Assembly: GCA_039045975.1 (NCBI GenBank)
Contig: JBCCJA010000026.1
Coordinates: 1-46,174 of the forward strand
Source of the DNA: JBCCJA01 sp039045975
Lineage (GTDB): Bacteria > Planctomycetota > Planctomycetia > Planctomycetales > Planctomycetaceae
Direction: 5' to 3'
Length of the DNA stretch: 46,174 nucleotides
The position numbers were made by a program, and so were the translations under genes. Positions within the stretch are counted from its first letter, which is position 1; every line of letters starts with the position of its first letter. Below are positions 24,649 through 34,176 of the stretch, one piece after another. Below the pieces are notes generated by a model. That model was given only the letters and a program-made list of their open reading frames with translations, was not told where the DNA came from and made no database searches.

Positions 24649-25773
24649 ATGACCGCCGTCACCGAAACAGACTTCGCCGTGGCTTTTCCGCGGGCCCACG
24701 CCGCCGTCGCCGGCGATCGTGACGCCGGGCAGCATTCCGGGATGCAGCTTTACGTGTCGCGGGACGGCGAAGTGCTCGCCGATGTCGCGGTCGGGGAGGA
24801 CCGGCCGGGGGAGCCGCTCGGGCGGGAGCGGCTCATGTGTTGGCTCTCGGCCGGCAAGCCGGCGACGGCGGTCGCGGTGTTGCGGCTGATCGAACTCGGC
24901 CGTTTCGGCCTGGATACGCCGGTCGTCAAGGTCGTCCCGGAATTCGCCGGCGGCGGGAAAGAGGCGATCACGGTGCGGCATCTGCTGACGCACACGGCCG
25001 GGATCCGGAACGTGGAGCACGGGTATCCCGACGTGGCGTGGGGCGAGACCGTCGCCCGTGTTTGTGCCGCGTCGGTCGAGGACGGGTGGGTCGTAGGCCA
25101 GTCGGCGGGTTACCACGTCGCGTCGAGCTGGTTCGTGCTCGGAGAGGTCGTGCGGCGGGCCGGCGGCCGGGCGGTCGAAGATTTCGTCCGCGACGAGGTG
25201 CTCGTCCCGGGCGGGGCGGGGGAGTCGCGGCTGGCGTGGCGGGCGGAGGAACTCGACGCCGTGCGGCCCCGCGTCGCGGCCGTCTATCAGCGGACCGGTA
25301 AGACGGTTTCACCGCTCGATTGGGCGACCGACACGCGACTGACGCGGGCCTCGCCCGGCAGCAGCCTCCGCGGGCCGGTCGCCGACCTCGGGCGATTCTA
25401 CGAGCGGCTGCTCGCGGTCCTCGGCGGCGACGCGTCGGGTCCGGTCTCGCCCGAGACGGCCCGGCTGATGACGACGCGTCACCGGGCGGGCGTCTTCGAC
25501 GAGACGTTCAAACGCGTCCTCGACATGGGCCTCGGCATCTTTGTCCGCACCGACCCGGCGGGGCAGGGGCCGGTCCCGTACGGCTTCGGGGCCCACGCGT
25601 CGGACGCGGCGTTCGGTCACGGCGGGGCCCAGTCGGCGATCGGCTTCGCCGACCCGCGGCACGGCCTCGTCGTCGCGTGGGCGGTCAACACCCGCATCGG
25701 CGAGCCGCGTCACGCGGCCAGAAATCACGCCTTCAACACGGCGATCTACGAAGACCTGGGGCTCGGCGAGTAG
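24649..25773 (+). CDS. Serine hydrolase of the class C beta-lactamase/esterase family
   Basis: This 374-residue protein has the active-site SxxK motif SAGK (Ser67, Lys70), LLTHTAGI, a Tyr in the SAGYHVASSWF segment in place of the YxN motif, and the late motif FGHGGAQSAIGFADPRHGL, which stands at the usual HxG/KTG position. These are marks of pfam00144 esterases, carboxypeptidases and transesterases. There is no signal peptide, so it is probably a cytoplasmic esterase rather than a beta-lactamase. Substrate unknown. Confidence 0.82.
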   Translation: MTAVTETDFAVAFPRAHAAVAGDRDAGQHSGMQLYVSRDGEVLADVAVGEDRPGEPLGRERLMCWLSAGKPATAVAVLRLIELGRFGLDTPVVKVVPEFAGGGKEAITVRHLLTHTAGIRNVEHGYPDVAWGETVARVCAASVEDGWVVGQSAGYHVASSWFVLGEVVRRAGGRAVEDFVRDEVLVPGGAGESRLAWRAEELDAVRPRVAAVYQRTGKTVSPLDWATDTRLTRASPGSSLRGPVADLGRFYERLLAVLGGDASGPVSPETARLMTTRHRAGVFDETFKRVLDMGLGIFVRTDPAGQGPVPYGFGAHASDAAFGHGGAQSAIGFADPRHGLVVAWAVNTRIGEPRHAARNHAFNTAIYEDLGLGE

Positions 25774-25794
25774 GTGCTGTGGAACAAGAAAGTC

Positions 25795-25816
25795 GGCAGG
25801 CGGGGGCCTGCCCTAC
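25795..25816. repeat. Single REP-like hairpin unit (inverted)
   Basis: Minus-strand copy of the GTAG + GGCAGGC/GCCTGCC unit seen at 3463, lying between the convergent serine hydrolase and kinase genes. Flanking bases are also shared: the minus strand reads TGTCGGAAAATC before GTAG, as TGTCGGAAAAGTC does at 3450. Confidence 0.7.
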
Positions 25817-25867
25817 GATTTTCCGACACAGCTTGGCACACGGCGGAGGCAGGACGCGCACGGCGGA

Positions 25868-27790
25868 CTAAGACCCGTCTCGGATGACGAGTTCGGCGTC
25901 CGGGCCCTCTTTCATCACCTGATTGATGAGCCGCTGCCGCTCTTTCTGTGCGAGCCCGTTGAAGGTCTCTTGGCCGAACTTTTTAACCACGATCGCTCGG
26001 GCGTCTTTGCGGGCGAGCTTCGGTTTGCCGTCTCCGGCGGGTGAGTCGGGTTTTTTGTTCGCGTTCGCGGCCGGAGGTTTCGCGGCCGGCGGCTTCGAGC
26101 CCACCGACGTGTTACCGGTCGTCGGGGACAGTTCGATCGGCTTGTCGCCGGCCAGATCGGCGTCACCGAAGACCATGCCCAGATAGAGCACCGCGGCCCC
26201 GACGAGGACGAACAGCAGGACGGCGACGACCGTCAGCATCGTCGACGAGGTCAACTTCTTGTCGCCCTGTTTCTTCTTCTGCTCCTCTTCGATCTCGATC
26301 GCCCGCTTCCGCCGGGCCGGCGGCGGGGCTTTGACGATCGCCGTCGAAGGCGTGATCGCCGGGAGTTCTTTCAGCGACGCGGGCGGCTTGGCGGCCGGCT
26401 CCGGTTTCGGCTTCGCGGCGTCTTGCTTGTCCGAGGTCTCGGCGTCGGCCGGCTTGCCCTTATTGATCGTCGTGCGTCCGCCCGCGCTGCTCGTGTCGTC
26501 GGGCGACGATTTGCCTTTGCGGCCGCGGTCGGTGTCGTCTTCGACGCCGATGATCGAGATGTCCGAGTCGTTGAGCGCTTTCAGGAACGCCGTGTTCGTG
26601 TCGCCCGCCCCGGGGACCCGGCCGCCTAACGTAGAGCTGCCGGCGAGATGGCTTTCGCTGCCCGGCTCGGAGACGGCCTCGAGCGTGATCTTCTGCCGCT
26701 CCAGGAACTTGACGTCGTTCAGGCCGCGGAGCGCGACCGGGGCGTGCGGGTGGTTGTCCGCCAGCCACTGTTCGCAGGCTTCGGCGAGTTCCCGGGCCGA
26801 CGCGAAGCGGTCGTCGGCCTTCTTCTCCATCATGCGTTCGACGAGCCGCTCGACGGAGTCGGGCGTGTCGGGACGGCGGGCCCGGAGCGGCTCGGGCGTC
26901 CGCGTCTGGTGGGCGAGCAGCCGCTTCGCGAGCGACTGGTCGGTGAAGGGCGGCGCACCGGTAAGCAGGTAGTAGCAGGTGCAGCCGAGCGAATAGAGGT
27001 CGGCCCGCTCGTCGACGGTGTGACTGTCGACGGCCTGCTCCGGGGCGAGGTAGTCGGCCGTGCCGAGGACGCGTTCGTCGTGCGCGACGGTCAGCGAGCC
27101 CGTGTCATCGCCTTCGTCGAAGAAGCGGGCGAGTCCGAGGTCGAGGATCTTGACGACGCCTTCGCGGTCGACGAGCAGGTTCGACGGCTTGATGTCTCGG
27201 TGGACGAGCCCGGCGGCGTGGGCGTGGTCGAGGCCCTCGCAGGTCTGCCGCACGATCTCGACGGTTTCGGCGAACGTCAGCAGGCCGCGGTCGGTAACGA
27301 CCTCGCTCAGCGGCGGGCCGTCGACGTACTCCATCGCCAGGAAGTGGATCTCCTGGTTGCGGGTCTGTTCGACGTCGACGTCGTAGGCCCGGACGATGTT
27401 GTTGTGGTTCAGCGACGCGATCGCCTCGGCCTCGCGGTGGAAGCGGCCGAGGTACGAGGCGTCGTCGACGCGGGCGGACGGGAGGACCTTGATCGCGCTG
27501 CGACGCCGCATGACGGCGTGTTCGCCTAGGTAGACGGCGCTCATCCCGCCTTTGCCGATCAGCCCCAGCAGCTTGTACTTGCCGAGCTTGAAGCCCTTGT
27601 ATTTCCCGGCGAGCAGCTTGTCGGCCTGCCAGCGGGTGAGCGTGTCGTCGGCGATCAGCCGCTCGGCGAGTTCCTTGTCGGGCAGCGTGCGGAGGTCTTC
27701 GGGCATCGCCTCCAGACCGGCGTCGTCGATCAAACCGCTCTTGCGGTAATGATCGAGAAAACTGCCGGGGACGATCGCCGGAGCCGCCAT
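25868..27790 (-). CDS. Membrane-anchored Ser/Thr protein kinase
   Basis: This 640-residue Hanks-type kinase has an N-terminal region with a DELTRWQADKLL-like segment (TLTRWQADKLLAGKYKGF), the glycine loop GKGGMSAVY (79-87), Lys101, HRDIKPSN (Asp199), DLGLA, and GTADYLAPEQ. A Lys/Glu-rich linker precedes a single membrane segment at about 520-545 (MLTVVAVLLFVLVGAAVLYL), so the kinase is cytoplasmic with an outer tail of about 95 residues. All catalytic residues are present. It is divergent from the response regulator, with about 157 bases between them. Confidence 0.92.
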   Translation of the reverse strand: MAAPAIVPGSFLDHYRKSGLIDDAGLEAMPEDLRTLPDKELAERLIADDTLTRWQADKLLAGKYKGFKLGKYKLLGLIGKGGMSAVYLGEHAVMRRRSAIKVLPSARVDDASYLGRFHREAEAIASLNHNNIVRAYDVDVEQTRNQEIHFLAMEYVDGPPLSEVVTDRGLLTFAETVEIVRQTCEGLDHAHAAGLVHRDIKPSNLLVDREGVVKILDLGLARFFDEGDDTGSLTVAHDERVLGTADYLAPEQAVDSHTVDERADLYSLGCTCYYLLTGAPPFTDQSLAKRLLAHQTRTPEPLRARRPDTPDSVERLVERMMEKKADDRFASARELAEACEQWLADNHPHAPVALRGLNDVKFLERQKITLEAVSEPGSESHLAGSSTLGGRVPGAGDTNTAFLKALNDSDISIIGVEDDTDRGRKGKSSPDDTSSAGGRTTINKGKPADAETSDKQDAAKPKPEPAAKPPASLKELPAITPSTAIVKAPPPARRKRAIEIEEEQKKKQGDKKLTSSTMLTVVAVLLFVLVGAAVLYLGMVFGDADLAGDKPIELSPTTGNTSVGSKPPAAKPPAANANKKPDSPAGDGKPKLARKDARAIVVKKFGQETFNGLAQKERQRLINQVMKEGPDAELVIRDGS

Positions 27791-27947
27791 CACATTCGCC
27801 GGGAACGGGACACGCGAGGGATTTTGTGAATACTACTCAATAGCTTACGTAGCACCCCGGGTCGAACCGGACGTGTCCGGCGGCCGGACGGCACGGCGGC
27901 GGGCACGCCCGAACGCCCCGACCGCGTCCTCCCTGCGGCCAGATACC

Positions 27948-28388
27948 ATGAAGATCCTGATCGCCGACGACAACGCCCAGAACTGCGAACTTCTCGAGGC
28001 GTACCTCGCCGAGGGCGACTACGACGTCCGCTGCGTCTCGGACGGGACGGCCGCGATCGAGGCCGTCCGGGCCGACGCCCCCGACGTGCTCCTGCTCGAC
28101 ATCATGATGCCGCGGATGAGCGGTTACGAGGTCTGCCAGCAGCTCCGGGCCGACGAGGCGACGGCGGGCCTGCCGATCGTGATGGTCTCGGCGCTCGACG
28201 AGTCGGGCGACATCGACAAGGCACTCGAAGCCGGCTGCGACGACTTCCTGACGAAGCCGATCAACGGGCGGGAGCTGCGGATCCGCGTCGACGCGTTGAT
28301 CGCGCTGAAGGCCGAGCGTGACCCGGCCGAGCGTCTGCTCGGCTACGTCGATCGGGTCGAGGCGGCCGCCGAGGCCTGCCGCTCGTGA
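27948..28388 (+). CDS. Response regulator receiver protein
   Basis: This 146-residue protein is a CheY-like receiver: acidic pair ADDN (8-11), phosphorylated Asp in LLLDIMMPRMSG, Ser/Thr switch in VMVSALD, and Lys in FLTKPI. A short helical tail replaces any output domain, so it probably acts through protein contacts. The ATG at 27948 gives the standard MKILIADDN start. The next gene begins with a GTG overlapping its stop by 4 bases. Confidence 0.92.
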   Translation: MKILIADDNAQNCELLEAYLAEGDYDVRCVSDGTAAIEAVRADAPDVLLLDIMMPRMSGYEVCQQLRADEATAGLPIVMVSALDESGDIDKALEAGCDDFLTKPINGRELRIRVDALIALKAERDPAERLLGYVDRVEAAAEACRS

Positions 28389-29659
28389 GCACCGACGTCG
28401 TCGTCGAGCCCGACGTCGGGCAGACCGTTCCGCCGCCGCCGGCCCGCGTCGTCCTCAAGAAGGGCCGGGCCCGCCCGTTCCATTTCCGACACCCTTGGGT
28501 GTTCGACGGCGCGATCGCCCGCGTCGAGGCGGGGCAGGGGGCAGGCCCGCCCGCCGCCGGAGACGAGGCGGTCCTCGTCGACGACGGCGGCAAGCCGATC
28601 GCCCGCGGCCTGTTCAACCCCGACAGCCACCTGCGGCTGAGGCTGTATTCGTGGGACGCCGACCGGCCGCTCGACGAACGGTTCTGGCGGGAACGCCTCA
28701 TCGCGGCACGCGACCTCCGCCGCGGGTCGGGCGGGTCGGGCGAGGGGCCGCAGGCCGAGCGGCTGGTGTTCGGCGAAGCCGACGGGCTCAGCGGCCTCGT
28801 CGTCGACCGGTTCGGCGATTACCTCGTGGTGCAGATCAACGCGAAGGCGATCGCGGCGAAGCTCGACACGCTGGTGGGCCTGCTCAAGGAACTGTTCGCC
28901 CCGGCGGGTATTCTGCTCCGGACGGAGAAGGGCACCCGCGAAGTCGAGGGGCTCGAGCTGACCGACGCGGTGCTCGACGGCGACCCGCCGCCGCGTCCGA
29001 TGTTCCTCGAATCGGGCGGCGTGACGTTCGGCGTCGACCTGCTCGAGGGCCAGAAGACGGGCTTCTATCTCGACCAGCGTGACAACCGCCTCGCCGCCGC
29101 GGCGTACTGCGCCGACGCGGAGGTGCTCGACGCGTTTTGCTACTCCGGCGGGTTCGGGCTGACGGCCGCGAAGGTCGGCGGGGCGAAGCACGTCACCGCG
29201 GTCGACGTCTCGGACGCGGCGGTCACGCTCGCCCGGGCGAACGCGGAACTGAACGGCGTCGCCGACCGGCTGACGTTCGAGAAGGCCGACGCGTTCGACG
29301 CGCTGGAACGGTTCGCCCGCGAGGGCCGCACGTTCGACGTCGTCGTCCTCGACCCGCCGAAAATGACCCGCCACCGCCGCGGGATCGAGAAGGCCCTCAA
29401 AGGCTACTTCGGCCTCAACCGGCTCGCCGTCGACGTCCTGCGGCCGGGGGGGCTGCTCGTCACCTGCAGCTGTTCCGGGCTGATCACGCGGGACGATTTC
29501 GAGCAGCAACTCGCGGCCGTCGCGGCCCGCTCCGGCCGCGACATCCGCATCTTGGAACGCCGCGGGCCGACGCCGGACCACCCGGTCGTGCCCGGCATTC
29601 CCGAGACCGACTACCTGAAGTGCTGCCTCTGCCGCGTCGGCGGGCAGGCCGGTCGATGA
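28385..29659 (+). CDS. rlmI: RlmI-type 23S rRNA cytosine-C5 methyltransferase
   Basis: This 424-residue protein has an N-terminal PUA domain (VLKKGRARPFHFRHPWVFDG) and a C-terminal SAM-dependent methyltransferase domain: LDAFCYSGGFGLTA, AVDVSDAAV, VVLDPPKMTR and TCSCSGLI. RlmI methylates C1962 of 23S rRNA. The GTG start overlaps the response regulator stop and its own stop overlaps the next start (ATGA), giving a tightly coupled three-gene operon. Confidence 0.88.
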   Translation: MSTDVVVEPDVGQTVPPPPARVVLKKGRARPFHFRHPWVFDGAIARVEAGQGAGPPAAGDEAVLVDDGGKPIARGLFNPDSHLRLRLYSWDADRPLDERFWRERLIAARDLRRGSGGSGEGPQAERLVFGEADGLSGLVVDRFGDYLVVQINAKAIAAKLDTLVGLLKELFAPAGILLRTEKGTREVEGLELTDAVLDGDPPPRPMFLESGGVTFGVDLLEGQKTGFYLDQRDNRLAAAAYCADAEVLDAFCYSGGFGLTAAKVGGAKHVTAVDVSDAAVTLARANAELNGVADRLTFEKADAFDALERFAREGRTFDVVVLDPPKMTRHRRGIEKALKGYFGLNRLAVDVLRPGGLLVTCSCSGLITRDDFEQQLAAVAARSGRDIRILERRGPTPDHPVVPGIPETDYLKCCLCRVGGQAGR

Positions 29660-30831
29660 GCCGCGGCGGGAAGGGCAGGCGGCTGGCCCGCGGCCCGGCG
29701 AAGAGGCGGCCCGCGACGCCGCGGACTCGACCGCAGAAGGTCGCAGAGTCTCCCGCCCGACGCGGCCCGAGTCGGGTCGAGCGGGTCCTCGTCGATGTGC
29801 TCGACCAGATCCGCGGCCGCCGCGTTGTCACGGTCACGCACGGGGCGGGGCGGTTCGCGATCGAGGCCGCGAAAGCCCGCGACGACCGGACCGTCGACTG
29901 CGTCTCACTCGACGCGTTCCTCGCGTCGCGGTGTCTCGACGAGGCGGAGAACCTCGCAGCAGACGACGTCGACGGACGGCCGCGGCTCCGCGTCCTGTGC
30001 CAGCCCGACCTGCCGACGGAGAACTATGACGTCGCGGTCGTGCCGGCGCCGGCCGGTACCGAGGCGGAACTGACCCGCGACTGGTTGCAGCAGGCTTACT
30101 CGCGGCTCGTCGACCGCGGCCGCCTGATCGCGGCGACCGACGGCGACAAAGACCACGGGCTCCGTCGCGAGTTCGAGAAGTACTGCCCGAATCCGACGCG
30201 GATCGCGTCGTCGGACGGCGTGGTGCTGCTCGGCACGAAACTCGGCGACGGGCCGAAGCCGAAGTCGTTCGACGCGGAGTTCCCCGCGAACGTCGCCGGA
30301 CAGCCGCTCCGCGTCGCGACGCGGCCCGGCGTCTTCTCGCACCGCGATGTCGACCAGGCCGCGCGGGCGCTCGCCGAATCACTGCCCGAAGACGCCGACC
30401 TGCCGCCCGGGGCGACGCTCGACCTCGGCTGCGGCAGCGGCGTGATCGCGTTCGTGATGACGCGGGTCTATCCCGGGCGCGACGTCGTGGCGGCCGACAG
30501 CAACCCGCGGGCACTCGAGGCGGTCGGCCGCGGGGTCTCGCTCAACGGGCTGCGTCCGATCGAGACCGTCCTGACCGCCGACGCCCGGGTCCCGGGGGCG
30601 GGCCGGTTCGCGCTCGTGGCGGGCAATCCGCCCTATTTCTCCGACTTCCGCATCGCGACGCTGTTCCTCGATTCGGCGGCGGAGGCGATCCGCCCCGGCG
30701 GGGTCGTGCTGATGGTCACGAAACGCCCCGAGTGGTTCCTGAACGAAATGTCCGCCCGCTTCGACGGCGTCGACGGCGTGCCGATGCGGAACTACGGGGT
30801 CATGTGGGGCTTCGGACGGGGTGCCGACTGA
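29656..30831 (+). CDS. RsmC-like class I methyltransferase
   Basis: This 391-residue protein has a basic N-terminal extension of about 45 residues, a degenerate methyltransferase-like domain, and an active C-terminal domain with DLGCGSGVIAFVM (SAM site), ADSNPRALEAV and the substrate motif NPPYF. The double-domain layout is that of RsmC/RlmG, which methylate N2 of guanine in rRNA. The exact target cannot be told. Translation is coupled to rlmI through an ATGA overlap. Confidence 0.8.
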   Translation: MSRGGKGRRLARGPAKRRPATPRTRPQKVAESPARRGPSRVERVLVDVLDQIRGRRVVTVTHGAGRFAIEAAKARDDRTVDCVSLDAFLASRCLDEAENLAADDVDGRPRLRVLCQPDLPTENYDVAVVPAPAGTEAELTRDWLQQAYSRLVDRGRLIAATDGDKDHGLRREFEKYCPNPTRIASSDGVVLLGTKLGDGPKPKSFDAEFPANVAGQPLRVATRPGVFSHRDVDQAARALAESLPEDADLPPGATLDLGCGSGVIAFVMTRVYPGRDVVAADSNPRALEAVGRGVSLNGLRPIETVLTADARVPGAGRFALVAGNPPYFSDFRIATLFLDSAAEAIRPGGVVLMVTKRPEWFLNEMSARFDGVDGVPMRNYGVMWGFGRGAD

Positions 30832-30997
30832 GGGGCGCTACGTTCACGAGCCCGCTCGAGACGCTCCGCGTCAGAAAATCGTCCCGACCGTTGCGGCCGG
30901 AAGGCTTTGCCGGGGCCGGGCGATCCGACGCTTCATTCCGCACGCACCGGTCGCGTAATATCTACGGTCACCTATCTGGGCACGCGTCGCGTGCCAC

Positions 30998-32629
30998 GTG
31001 TCTCTAGCCGCCGGGTCATCGAGCGTGTCCGAGAGCCAAACGGTCGACGAATACGAACTGAAGTCGATGGTCGCCAAAGGCGGCGTCGCGGAGCTCTGGG
31101 AGGCGACAGAGGGCCAGGCCGGCCGCGTCGTCGCGCTCAAGATGCTGACGGAGGACGGGCGTCAAAAATCGGACGTCATCTCTCTGCTGAAGCAGGAGGC
31201 CGCCGTCGGCAAGACGCTGTCGCATGAGAACCTCATGCCGGCCAAAAAGTTCGTCAAGAACCGCAAGCACTGCTACCTCGTGCTCGAGCTTTTCAAGGCC
31301 CCGAGCCTGAAGAACGCGTTGCAGAAAGACGTGCTGTCGGTCCAGGCGAAGTTCAAACGGCTGCTCGAGGGCGTGCTCGGCGGGCTCGGCCACATGCACG
31401 ACCGGGGCTGGATCCACAACGACATCAAGCCCGACAACATTTTGATTTCCAAAAGCGCCGAGGTCCGGCTGATCGACTACTCGCTGTCGGTGAAGGGCGG
31501 CAGGCTCGGCAAGTTGATGGGCATCTCACAGATCCGCGGGACGCGGACCTATATCGCGCCGGAGACGATCCGCAAAAAGTTCCCGACGCCTCAGACCGAC
31601 TTCTACAGCCTCGGCGTGACACTCTACGAGGTGCTCGCCGGGCAAGTCCCGTTCACGTCCGACAACCCGAACGAGCTGCTGAAAAAACACCTGACGGCCC
31701 CGCCGATCCCGCCGTCGACCCTCAACGAAAACGTCACCGGCGACGCCGACAAGTTCGTCACGCGGCTGCTCTCGAAAAAGCCCGACCATCGTCCGAAAGA
31801 CGTGGCCGAGATGCTCGCCGAGACGCGGAACATGAAGTTCTTCAAACGCGACCCGGGCGAACTGCTCGCCGAACGCGAAGCGGCGGAGAAGGCGTCGGCC
31901 GCGACGACGTCGATCGGCAAGCGTCTCGACAGCCGCACCGACGCCGCCCGCGGCGGCCGCCACGCCCCGGAGGGCAAGCGGCCCGACGCCGATAAACTGC
32001 TCGCCGCGAAGAACCAAAAGAAGCCTGACCCGAAGAAGAAATCGGCCAAGCCGGCACAGCCGCCGATGGCGGCACCCGCCGCCGGTGCCGCCGCCGGTGC
32101 CGCCGCACCGCCGCCCGGATATCCGCCGCCCGGATACCCGCAACACATGGCCCCGCCACCCGGATATGGACCGCCGCCGGGATACTTCCCGCCGGGATTC
32201 GTACCGGGCCAGCCGATGCCCGCCGTGCCCGGCCAGCCTGCCCCGCAACAGCAGGCTCCGCCCGGATACCCGCCGGGGTATCCCTATCCGATGCCGGGCG
32301 GCGGCATGCCCCCCGGTCCGCAAAGTGGGGCACCGCCCGTGCCCGCGACGCCGCCCGCGGCCGCCACGCCGCCGGAAGCGCAGCCGCCTACAGCCCCGGC
32401 GGCATCGACGCCCGCGCCGCGGACACCGCTGCCGACGGCTGCGGCCCCGCCCCCGGCAGCCGAGAAGGCCGCCGCCCCGCCGCGGCAGGCCCCTGGAGTC
32501 CACATCCCGGGCCAGGGCAAGATCGTGCCGGGCCAAGGGCAGATTCACGAGAACCGCCACGCCAGTCAGGCCTCGGTCGACTCGGCCGACGACCTCCCGG
32601 CGATGGACGAGCTGCCCGACATCTTTTAA
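30998..32629 (+). CDS. Atypical Ser/Thr protein kinase with long Pro/Ala-rich tail
   Basis: This 543-residue protein has a kinase domain at about 18-275 (loop AKGGVAELW, Lys48, GTRTYIAPE) followed by a Lys-rich linker and a low-complexity Pro/Gly/Tyr/Ala-rich tail with repeated PPGY units (about 355-500), ending in an acidic DDLPAMDELPDIF. The catalytic loop reads HNDIKPDN in place of HRD, and the metal motif reads DYS in place of DFG. Lys, Asp and Asn that do the chemistry remain, so activity is possible. The start is GTG; a second in-frame GTG lies at 31025. Confidence 0.85.
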   Translation: MSLAAGSSSVSESQTVDEYELKSMVAKGGVAELWEATEGQAGRVVALKMLTEDGRQKSDVISLLKQEAAVGKTLSHENLMPAKKFVKNRKHCYLVLELFKAPSLKNALQKDVLSVQAKFKRLLEGVLGGLGHMHDRGWIHNDIKPDNILISKSAEVRLIDYSLSVKGGRLGKLMGISQIRGTRTYIAPETIRKKFPTPQTDFYSLGVTLYEVLAGQVPFTSDNPNELLKKHLTAPPIPPSTLNENVTGDADKFVTRLLSKKPDHRPKDVAEMLAETRNMKFFKRDPGELLAEREAAEKASAATTSIGKRLDSRTDAARGGRHAPEGKRPDADKLLAAKNQKKPDPKKKSAKPAQPPMAAPAAGAAAGAAAPPPGYPPPGYPQHMAPPPGYGPPPGYFPPGFVPGQPMPAVPGQPAPQQQAPPGYPPGYPYPMPGGGMPPGPQSGAPPVPATPPAAATPPEAQPPTAPAASTPAPRTPLPTAAAPPPAAEKAAAPPRQAPGVHIPGQGKIVPGQGQIHENRHASQASVDSADDLPAMDELPDIF

Positions 32630-32750
32630 CGGCCGCGGCGTCCGCGGACGCGCCGCCGAGCTTGATGCCGCCGGCCGACCGCTGATCTACTGCCGCCGAC
32701 GCCGTCCGGCCGAGTCTGGCGCGGACGGCCCCGAAAACGGACCCACACCG

Positions 32751-33752
32751 ATGACGACGTCGCCCGCACCGCTCCCGTTCGAACGCGAGATCGCCGCGCT
32801 CGAGAAGCAGCTCGCCGAGCTCGAATCGCATGACGCCCCGTCGAAGAACATCAAGCAGGCGGCGCGAAGCCTGCGGGTCGAAATCAAGAAGAAGCGGCGG
32901 CAGGTCTTCGCCGGGCTCGACGCGTGGGACACCGTCCGTGTCGCCCGGCACGAGTCGCGGCCTCAGGTTTCAGACTACACCGAGTTGATGTTCGACGACC
33001 TCGTCGAACTGCACGGCGACCGCGCCTTCGGGGACGACCCGGCGATCGTGACGGCGTTCGCGAAACTCGACGGCCGGAAAGTTCTGCTCGTCGGCCAACG
33101 CAAAGGCCGCGACCTCAAGGAACGGACGAAATTCAATTACGGCTGTGCCCACCCCGAGGGGTACCGCAAGGCCCTCGCGAAGATGCGGCTGGCGGAGAAG
33201 TTCGGCGTCCCGATCGTCTGCCTGATCGATACCCCGGGCGCGTACCCCGGCGTCGGGGCCGAAGAACGCGGGCAAGCCCACGCGATCGCCTTCAACCTCC
33301 GCGAGATGGCCGAGATCGGCGTCCCGATCGTCTGCGTCGTGATCGGGGAGGGCGGCTCGGGCGGCGCGCTCGGCATCGGCATCGGCGACCACGTCGCCGT
33401 CCTCGAGTTCGCCTATTACTCGGTGATCAGCCCCGAGGGCTGTGCCGGGATCTTGTGGAAGCACGTCCGCCACGCCGACGAGGCGGCCAGAGCTCTTAAA
33501 TTTACGAGCCGCGACCTGCTCGGTCTGGGAGTCATCGACGAAGTCATCGACGAGCCGCTCGGCGGTGCGCACCGCGACCACCGCGGCATGGCCGACGCGA
33601 TGACGGCGTCGATCACCGCGGCCCTGGAAAACCTCGCCGGGCTTTCATCAGAAGACTTAATCGAACGCCGCTACGAACGCTTCCGCCGCATGGGCGTGTT
33701 CGAAGAAATGGCGGAAGCCGCCGACGGCGAAGCCACACCCGACGCCGACTGA
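32751..33752 (+). CDS. accA: Acetyl-CoA carboxylase carboxyltransferase subunit alpha
   Basis: AccA with AccD moves CO2 from carboxybiotin to acetyl-CoA at the first step of fatty acid synthesis. The 333-residue protein has the N-terminal coiled helix (FEREIAALEKQLAELE), then DYTELMFDDLVELHGDRAFGDD, GRKVLLVGQRKGRD, IDTPGAYPGVGAEERGQA, GEGGSGGALGIGIGD and SPEGCAGILWK. It is the last host gene before the left dif-like site of the prophage. Confidence 0.95.
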   Translation: MTTSPAPLPFEREIAALEKQLAELESHDAPSKNIKQAARSLRVEIKKKRRQVFAGLDAWDTVRVARHESRPQVSDYTELMFDDLVELHGDRAFGDDPAIVTAFAKLDGRKVLLVGQRKGRDLKERTKFNYGCAHPEGYRKALAKMRLAEKFGVPIVCLIDTPGAYPGVGAEERGQAHAIAFNLREMAEIGVPIVCVVIGEGGSGGALGIGIGDHVAVLEFAYYSVISPEGCAGILWKHVRHADEAARALKFTSRDLLGLGVIDEVIDEPLGGAHRDHRGMADAMTASITAALENLAGLSSEDLIERRYERFRRMGVFEEMAEAADGEATPDAD

Positions 33753-33810
33753 GCCGCGTCGCGAATTACGTCCGCAGGGCACGACCAACGCCCCGCTCGA
33801 TTACGTCGCA

Positions 33811-33838
33811 ACGTCCGATAATGCCCCTTATGTTTCCT
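33811..33838 (+). other. dif-like Xer site, left end of the prophage (att)
   Basis: A 28-base site with an 11-base XerC-type arm ending ATAA, a 6-base centre TGCCCC and an 11-base XerD-type arm beginning TTATGTT. The pattern ATAATG....TTATGTT equals that of the E. coli dif site. The 16-base core TAATGCCCCTTATGTT (33819-33834) is identical in the right copy at 44211-44226, in the same orientation. Confidence 0.85.
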
Positions 33839-33890
33839 TCGGGATCATCTGGGCTCCGCAGCGTCCTCGCTCCTGCCAGCCAGTCCGAAC

Positions 33891-34163
33891 TCACCCCCGA
33901 CCCTTTGTTTCGTCGACGACGATCCGTACTTCGACCGTCGGTATCTCGGCGATTTCCTGCGTCTGTTCCTCTTGCGGTCGGATAACGTCCGGCTCCGGCG
34001 TTGGTGTACACGCCCCGAAGTCCGGGACCTCCTCGAAAATCGCGTCCAGTGACTGGCTCTTGTCCGGCCGCGGCCGCCTGACGATCCGCTCGATCGACCA
34101 GAGCACGACGCAGATACCGATGCCCGTTGCGGCTACGAGTTGGTAATCCATCGATCGGCCCAC
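33891..34163 (-). CDS. Small phage membrane protein of unknown function
   Basis: This 90-residue protein has one N-terminal membrane segment (YQLVAATGIGICVVLWSI), a basic patch (RIVRRPRPDK) and an acidic Pro/Glu-rich outer or cytoplasmic tail. It is the last gene before the left att site. The more likely start is the second ATG at 34151 (MDYQL). I do not recognise a family. Confidence 0.5.
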   Translation of the reverse strand: MGRSMDYQLVAATGIGICVVLWSIERIVRRPRPDKSQSLDAIFEEVPDFGACTPTPEPDVIRPQEEQTQEIAEIPTVEVRIVVDETKGRG

Positions 34164-34176
34164 CAGGAGTTCGCTT

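Noticed and set aside
32085..32629. Alternative plus-strand frame running from the kinase tail into accA
   Set aside because: Arg/Pro-rich shadow of the low-complexity kinase tail; accA has its own ATG at 32751.
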